From positions 1,178,001-1,242,000 of the forward strand of contig JAPFBL010000001.1 in the NCBI GenBank assembly GCA_026182355.1: a DNA stretch of 64,000 bases, given 5' to 3'. A program made the position numbers and the translations under genes. Source of the DNA: Hermatobates lingyangjiaoensis. Its lineage: Eukaryota; Arthropoda; Insecta; Hemiptera; Hermatobatidae. A model generated the notes under the pieces. The model searched no databases. It was given only the letters and a program-made list of their open reading frames with translations, and was not told the origin of the DNA. Within the stretch, counting starts at the first letter, position 1. Every line of letters begins with the position of its first letter. Positions 58,480 through 64,000 of the stretch are shown here, one piece after another.

Positions 58480-59700
58480 TAATAAATTTCCACCAATACT
58501 ATAATTAACAGAAATATCGAAAAATGAATATCATTTAATGGTCTATTGAAAGGATAAAAATTTCTTCCAGTGAAGGGTTCTTTTTCAAAATCACTTCTCA
58601 ATGATTTTTCATGTATTCAAAATATTGTCAATTAATGTTCGTTGATATCTTAAATCTTAAGCTATTTTGAAAATGTAATCTATTTCATCTTGAAGTAATT
58701 CATCGCTAAACAGTATATATGCTCTGATAAACTGGTTTTGAAAACATTGTTTCAAAAAATATAATTAAGTGTGAATTTAAACAAATTGGACCTATTGGTA
58801 ATTTGCAACTAATTCAAATGAACTTTGATCATACTAGTCGGAGTTACCCAGTAACCTAGGAGTTTCTTGCTTTTCTATTTGTGCATGTGAATTTCTTTTG
58901 TTTTTAATATTTTCCTTATGTTCGTTAATTTTTATTGTTCTTCAGAAACATTGAATTTTTTTTAATATCTGTCTTCATTACCTTTCCTTAGCTTTTCTGT
59001 AACCTGTTCTAACCTCTTTTATATTTAACTTGCAATTGCTCTCTATTGACATATGTTAAAAGCTGCTGAGTATATTTCACTGGTTTTTTATTTTTTCATT
59101 GAATCTTTTTGTTTTATTAGTCTTTAGCACGTGATTTATTGCAAAATAAATTATTACATGCATAAAGAGTTAGCTACATTAATTACTAGAAATATAAGTT
59201 TTTTTCTATTACAATTTCAACTGATTACATAGACTTAAAAACTAAAAGTGATGAACAAATTTTCCAAAAAATAACTGATTTTACTATAAAAATCAAACTA
59301 TAAATTTGTATTTTATTTTCATATACAACTCAGAGTTTCAAATTGTATAACAAATAAGCATTAAAGACATTAATAGAAAAGGACAAATAAGTAACTGAAA
59401 TTAGTTTTCTCCTCTTATCAAAATCTGTAAATTTAAATCAGAATTATGACTTTTTAAGAATCCACTTATCTTATTGAGGTATTGAATGAATGCTCGCATT
59501 AACAAGTGCCATAGGTAATTTTCTATGCAAATGCAACTATTTTTTTAATTCTTTTATCATTTATTAAGATTTTATTAGAAATAACTGTAGAAACAGTTAA
59601 ATCGAATTTATTTTTATTGTATAATGAGTTTGTATTATTGTTAAGGAAATGTTTCTTTCAGAACATAATGAAGCTGGTAAAAGTACTATTAATTTAATAT
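58480..59700. other. AT-rich DNA, no gene recognised
   Basis: Nothing identified. Confidence 0.4.
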
Positions 59701-60060
59701 TAGAGTAAAGTAGAATATTATGTTGACGAAAAGAGATAATATTAATGGAGGGAGTAGGGCAGGATAGCAGAGATTTCTGTTATAAGAAAACGGGGAAGTG
59801 ACAAAGGAAGGCTGAGGTCTGGCTGCATTGTCCTGACCACTGTCCGTGGGAACTGACCTGTTTGCTTTACCTTATCCCTAATACGTTAGGCATATTTGAA
59901 CATCAATAGGCATCGAGTGTCAGCCTCCCCTAGCTCATCTCCTTCCTCTCGCAATGACTTTGTCCCCAAAACCTGTCAAATCCTTAATCACGCTTAAACA
60001 CACCACTTCACATCAACTTGCAAATCAAACTTCTAGGTGTTATCAAATATAAAAATCTTC
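59701..60060. other. GC-rich islet, G-to-C strand switch
   Basis: Counts per 60 bases: 59701 G 18/C 2, 59761 G 20/C 6, 59821 G 13/C 18, 59881 G 11/C 15, 59941 G 5/C 21, 60001 G 4/C 15: a smooth inversion. Confidence 0.65.
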
Positions 60061-60224
60061 CTAATAATCTATATTTCTTTAAATATATGTTTTATCTCTA
60101 AGATTTTTATATTCAAGTTTCATTAGAATAAACACCACAGATGGAAATAAGCTAATTGCAAATCAGTTTCTATTTCAACTAAGCAAATTATTTCACATAA
60201 CCACTAAATATTTTAGATGACGCC

Positions 60225-60371
60225 AGCTATATATAGTTCACATAGGAAAGAGGAAAACAGATAAAAACACACATAAAAAAGACTCACAACGATATTTCGA
60301 CATTCATCGTCATCGGGCAGAAGTAGTCCCTAAGAGTAACTGAAACTAACTCATATATATATATATATATA
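60225..60371 (-). mobile_element. PLE-type 3' terminal module and (TA)n
   Basis: Minus strand: CCGATGA-C-GAT-GAAT-GTC-GAAATATCG (60294-60316), TTGTGAGTC, then AACTATATATAG at the far end. It is closest to the 4.6-kb module. (TA)n at 60354-60371. Confidence 0.7.
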
Positions 60372-60399
60372 CACTTTTTTGATGAAAATTCGATCCGAA

Positions 60400-60578
60400 A
60401 TGGACAAACACAGTTCAAGGTTCAATGGAGTCTCCAACCGTCACTGTACCAGTGCGCTTAGTTTTCCTCTCTTATCTCTCCTGAAGACGGTTCAACCGAA
60501 AATTAGAGACTGTACAGGTATGTGTTTTTAATTTCTCTATGTTTCTTTATGTACATTGAACTATATATATATATATAT
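60400..60578 (+). mobile_element. PLE-type terminal module ('CTGAAGACGGTT' family)
   Basis: CTGAAGA (60481-60487), C, GGTT-C-AACC, GAAAA, then TTAGAGACTGT, ATTTCTCTATGTTTCTTTATG and TTGAAC(TA)n (60562-60577). Same family as 38.9-39.0 kb. Confidence 0.75.
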
Positions 60579-60700
60579 GTGTCAAAAACAGAAATTAGCA
60601 CTCACATTCAGTATTTCGATCCTTTTAACGGTCGTCCTCAGGAAAGGAAGTTGAGTGACGAGAAGTCGAAAGCCAATATATATATAGATATATATATGTT
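60579..60700 (-). mobile_element. PLE-type module related to the 29.6-kb array
   Basis: Minus strand: GGCTTTCGACTTCTCGTCAC, CTTTCCTGAGGACGACCG, AAGGATCGAAATACTGAATG, GAGTGCTAATTTCTG. A decayed relative precedes and is partly repeated in the 29.58-30.36 kb array. (TA)n at both ends. Confidence 0.65.
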
Positions 60701-60898
60701 CTTAATTTAAGAAGTAGAATAAGAAGTAAAAGTATTTGAACCAAAAAAAATTACCGTAATCTAAAATCCTTAACATATGATTAATGTTACAAGCAGTAAT
60801 AAACAAATAACAACTAATGTTTTATTTCAACAAATTTGTTAAAAATTATTAAATAGAAAGGTAGTATTTGTTTGTTTATTGTTAATTGATTTCTTTTT

Positions 60899-62578
60899 AC
60901 TTTACTATAAGTAAAGTATAGTGATCGTGAAAAAATTCGATCTCGAGATTTTGACGGAATTACATGTTTTGAGGTCCCAGAAGTCGTTTTATGAAGTTTT
61001 TACGATGATGTCTGTGTGTGTGTGGGTGGGTGGGTGGGTGCGTGGGTGGGTGCGTGTGTTAGCATTGCTTGTTACCACGCTACGGTCCAGAATCTTTGAT
61101 GGATCAAGTTGATATTTTACACAAAAATGGGCCCCATTTAGACGTAGATCCCTATTGTTTGGGAAGAATTATGCATGATGGGAAAGTCACTTTTTTTGCC
61201 AAAAACCGTTTTTTTTAAAACATTTATTTCTCGTAAACTACTAACCCTACAGTTTTGAGATTTTGACATTATCTTTGAGGATACAAATGGAACAAACGAA
61301 AACTATATTCAAAATTTTATATCAACAGGAAATATTTTTTTTTCAATAAAATGTACAAATTTTGACTTATAAATCAATCTCAAACCTTGTGAGAACGATA
61401 CAAGCCATACTGTTTGACGGACAAGAATGAAACTATGCCTATAAATAGAACATTATATGGAGAATGAGTTGAGATATTTTTTTCTAAAATTACATTCGCT
61501 AAAAAGGCGTTAGAGTACGATTTGTGTTTTCAGAAAATGTTTTTTGACGCTAAACAGCTCGTTAAAAAATTATGAAAATTTGACCAAAAATGGAACCAAA
61601 AATTAGCAATTCATAAAAAAAAATCATGAAGTTTCAATTACAGAAAAGAGCAATAACGATATAAAAACTCTTTGTTTATCCTAGACTAAGAGATCACCTG
61701 CTACACTTGTCGAATTTTTTGTATTTTTACTTTACTATAAGTAAAGTATAGTGATCGTGAAAAAATTCGATCTCGAGATTTTGACGGAATTACATGTTTT
61801 GAGGTCCCAGAAGTCGTTTTATGAAGTTTTTACGATGATGTCTGTGTGTGTGTGGGTGGGTGGGTGGGTGGGTGGGTGGGTGGCTGCGTGGGTGGGTGCG
61901 TGTGTTAGCATTGCTTGTTACCACGCTACGGTCCAGAATCTTTGATGGATCAAGTTCATATTTTACACAAAAATGGGCCCCATTTAGACGTAGATCCCTA
62001 TTGTTTGGGAAGAATTATGCATGATGGGAAAGTCACTTTTTTTGCCAAAAACCGTTTTTTTTAAAACATTGATTTCTCCTAAACTACTAACCCTAGAGTT
62101 TTGAGATTTTGACATTATCTTTGAGGTTACAAATGGAACAAACGAAAAATATACTCAAAATTTTATATCAACAGGAAATATTTTTTTTTCAATAAAATGT
62201 ACAAATTTTGACTTATAAATCAATCTCAAACCTTGTGAGAGCGATACAAGCCATACTGTTTGACGGACAAGAATGAAACTATGCCTATAAATAGAACATT
62301 ATATGGACAATGAGTTGAGATATTTTTTTTCTAAAATAACATTCGCTAAAGGGGCGTTAGAGTGCGATTTGTGTTTTCAGAAAATGTTTTCTTGACGCTA
62401 AACGGCTCATTAAAAAATAATGAAAATTAGACCAAAAATTGAACAACAAATTAGCAATTTATAAAAAAAAAATCATGAAGTTTCAATTACGGGAAAGAGC
62501 AATAACGATATAAAAACTCTTTGTTTATCCTAGACTAAGACATCACCTGCTATACTTGTCGAATTTTCTGTATTTTTT
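60899..62578. repeat. Large tandem duplication, ~830-850-bp unit A
   Basis: Two units, 60899-61728 and 61729-62578, are nearly identical. Each begins with the palindrome ACTTTACTATAAGTAAAGT and ends CACCTGCTA.ACTTGTCGAATTT.TGTATTTTT. An internal (GTGG/GGGT)n stretch differs in length (about 61015-61050 and 61845-61885). Parallel frames (..KKFDLEILTELHVLRSQKSF..) are just the repeat read in one frame, so I do not call them genes. A truncated head occurs at 7.03 kb. Confidence 0.93.
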
Positions 62579-64000
62579 TACATTGTTTACATTGACTTAG
62601 AAATTTTTTGAGCGAATCCACTGAGATAAAATTGATGTTTCTAATGGAAAAATGAAAATATATTATTGATTTATAAGAGATGTAAGAGGAATAATATTGT
62701 GCAGGTAAATGATAACACTCATTAAAAAAAAAATCGTATATATGTTATTTGAGAAAGGGGAAGGAAAATGATCTTATTAAATACTAAGAAGCCATAAAAT
62801 TCCCAGTATAATAATTCTGTTAAAAACCAAAAATGTAAAAGATAATTCAAAATATAAATCTTTCGTTTAGAGATTAATAACTGTAATTATCGTACATCTT
62901 TAATTAACAAATCACCTTAAAACAACATTTTCTTCGCTGTTTAAGATGTTTTTCAGAGAAAAAAAGGGTATTTTACTGTTTTAAATTTGAAAATTTTACA
63001 TTAATATTCAATGTAGAAGGATGTTAAGTAAACGATGTAAGAAATCTACTGGCTATTTGAACAATAGCCATGTTCTCTTGTAGGATAATATTTCGTTTCA
63101 AGAAATGTTCACATTGGTTTTTCAAAAATGATATTACTGCTGTAGTTATACTAATGAAATTATTTGCAAATAATAAATTATTTGTGATGTACAAAAATAA
63201 GCTTATAAATTGATATGTCCTTCAATCACTATCTGTACTACCTCACGAATGCAATGCTAATAATTATATCCCATTTAGATATTTATGTTATGCTTAAATG
63301 ATACGTTATGTTTTATATACTCAAGAAATTTGACATTGAGTTACTTATAGTAAAGTAGAGTGTAGGCCACTCCAGATTTTTTTCATTGTTTACATTGACT
63401 TAGAAATTTTTTGAGCGAATCCACTGAGATAAAATTGATGTTTCTAATGGAAAAATGAAAATATATTATTGACTTATAAGAGATGTAAGAGGAATAATAT
63501 TGTGCAGGTAAATGATAACACTCATTAAAAAAAAAATCGTATATATGTTATTTGACAAAGGGGAAGGAAAATGATCTTATTAAATACTAAGAAGCCATAA
63601 AATTTCCAGTATAATAATTCTGTTAAAAACCAAAAATGTAAAAGATAATTCAAAATTGAAATCTTTCGTTTAGAGATTAATAACTGTAATTATCGTACAT
63701 CTTTAATTAACAAATCACCTTAAAACAACATTTTCTTCGCTGTTTAAGATATTTTTCAGAGAAAAAAAGGGTATTTTACTGTTTTAAATTTGAAAATTTT
63801 ACATTAATATTCAATGTAGAAGGATGTTAAGTAAACGATGTAAGAAATCTACTGGCTATTTGAACAATAGCCATGTTCTCTTGTAGGATAATATTTCGTT
63901 TCAAGAAATGTTCACATTGGATTTTCAAAAATGTTATTACTGCTGTAGTTATACTAATGAAATTATTTGCAAATAATAAATTATTTGTGATGTACAAAAA
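62579..64000. repeat. Large tandem repeat, 803-bp unit B (second copy cut by window end)
   Basis: CATTGTTTACATTGACTTAG begins at 62581 and again at 63384, an offset of 803, and the copies are almost identical through to 64000. The first unit ends with TTACTTATAGTAAAGTAGAG (about 63341-63360), the inverse of the palindromic head of unit A. Units A and B may therefore be parts of one larger repeated element. Confidence 0.93.

Noticed and set aside
60921..61945. Two similar ~63-codon frames as a duplicated small gene
   Set aside because: The whole ~840-bp non-coding unit is duplicated, the frames begin at non-ATG codons and end in a variable GGGT tract. No selection signal can be claimed.

Overview
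The window is an AT-rich, repeat-dense stretch of an animal nuclear genome. No intact host gene can be supported. Long (TA)n and (CA)n tracts, a tRNA-derived SINE, a mariner element, a Helitron, a hAT fragment, a LINE fragment and many Penelope-like element (PLE) pieces all point to a metazoan. A short TTAGG-type tract at 27.3 kb and the mariner/Helitron/PLE mix would suit an arthropod, but I cannot name the species. Almost every open frame is a transposon relic or a microsatellite artefact.

Layout. 0-2.0 kb: a decayed Helitron helicase and, next to it, a small non-autonomous relative with the same 3' hairpin terminus. 3.2-4.2 kb: a hAT end and frameshifted hAT dimerisation domain, then an inverted repeat. 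4.3-11.1 kb: PLE-type terminal modules and (TA)n tracts, including a 182-bp near-perfect palindrome at 10.4-10.8 kb. 11-28 kb: mostly AT-rich unannotated DNA, with a LINE fragment at 17.7-18.2 kb, a (TA)n-centred palindrome at 21.3-21.6 kb and SINEs at 27.3-28.0 kb. 28.5-29.4 kb: a mariner with intact ends and an internally deleted but open transposase. 29.6-30.4 kb: a three-unit tandem array. 33.3-34.4 kb: the best PLE remnant (connector plus GIY-YIG endonuclease). A second PLE lineage lies at 38.6-38.9 kb and further PLE pieces at 39.8-40.2, 46.6-47.75, 54.4-55.0 and 57.6-58.5 kb. A MITE candidate lies at 36.9 kb. 60.9-64.0 kb: large tandem repeats of about 830-850 bp (two units) and about 803 bp (one unit plus a truncated one).

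Two patterns cut across the annotated repeats. First, at least eight otherwise dissimilar repeat families, most flanking PLE pieces or (TA)n tracts, carry a shared core: CTGANGA (or one change), one or two bases, a short stem-loop, then GAAA. This resembles the conserved core of a hammerhead ribozyme, which is known from PLEs, though with an extra base before stem II. The copy at 46936-46968 also has a possible short stem III ending GTC and a partial stem I. Second, some 10-15 GC-richer islets of about 200-400 bp, often 2.5-4 kb apart, share no obvious sequence but share a composition: G+T-rich on the left, C+A-rich on the right. I know of no named element with this signature.

The window also holds two weakly supported possible host exons on the minus strand (51.5 and 56.2 kb), listed only as findings or low-confidence calls.
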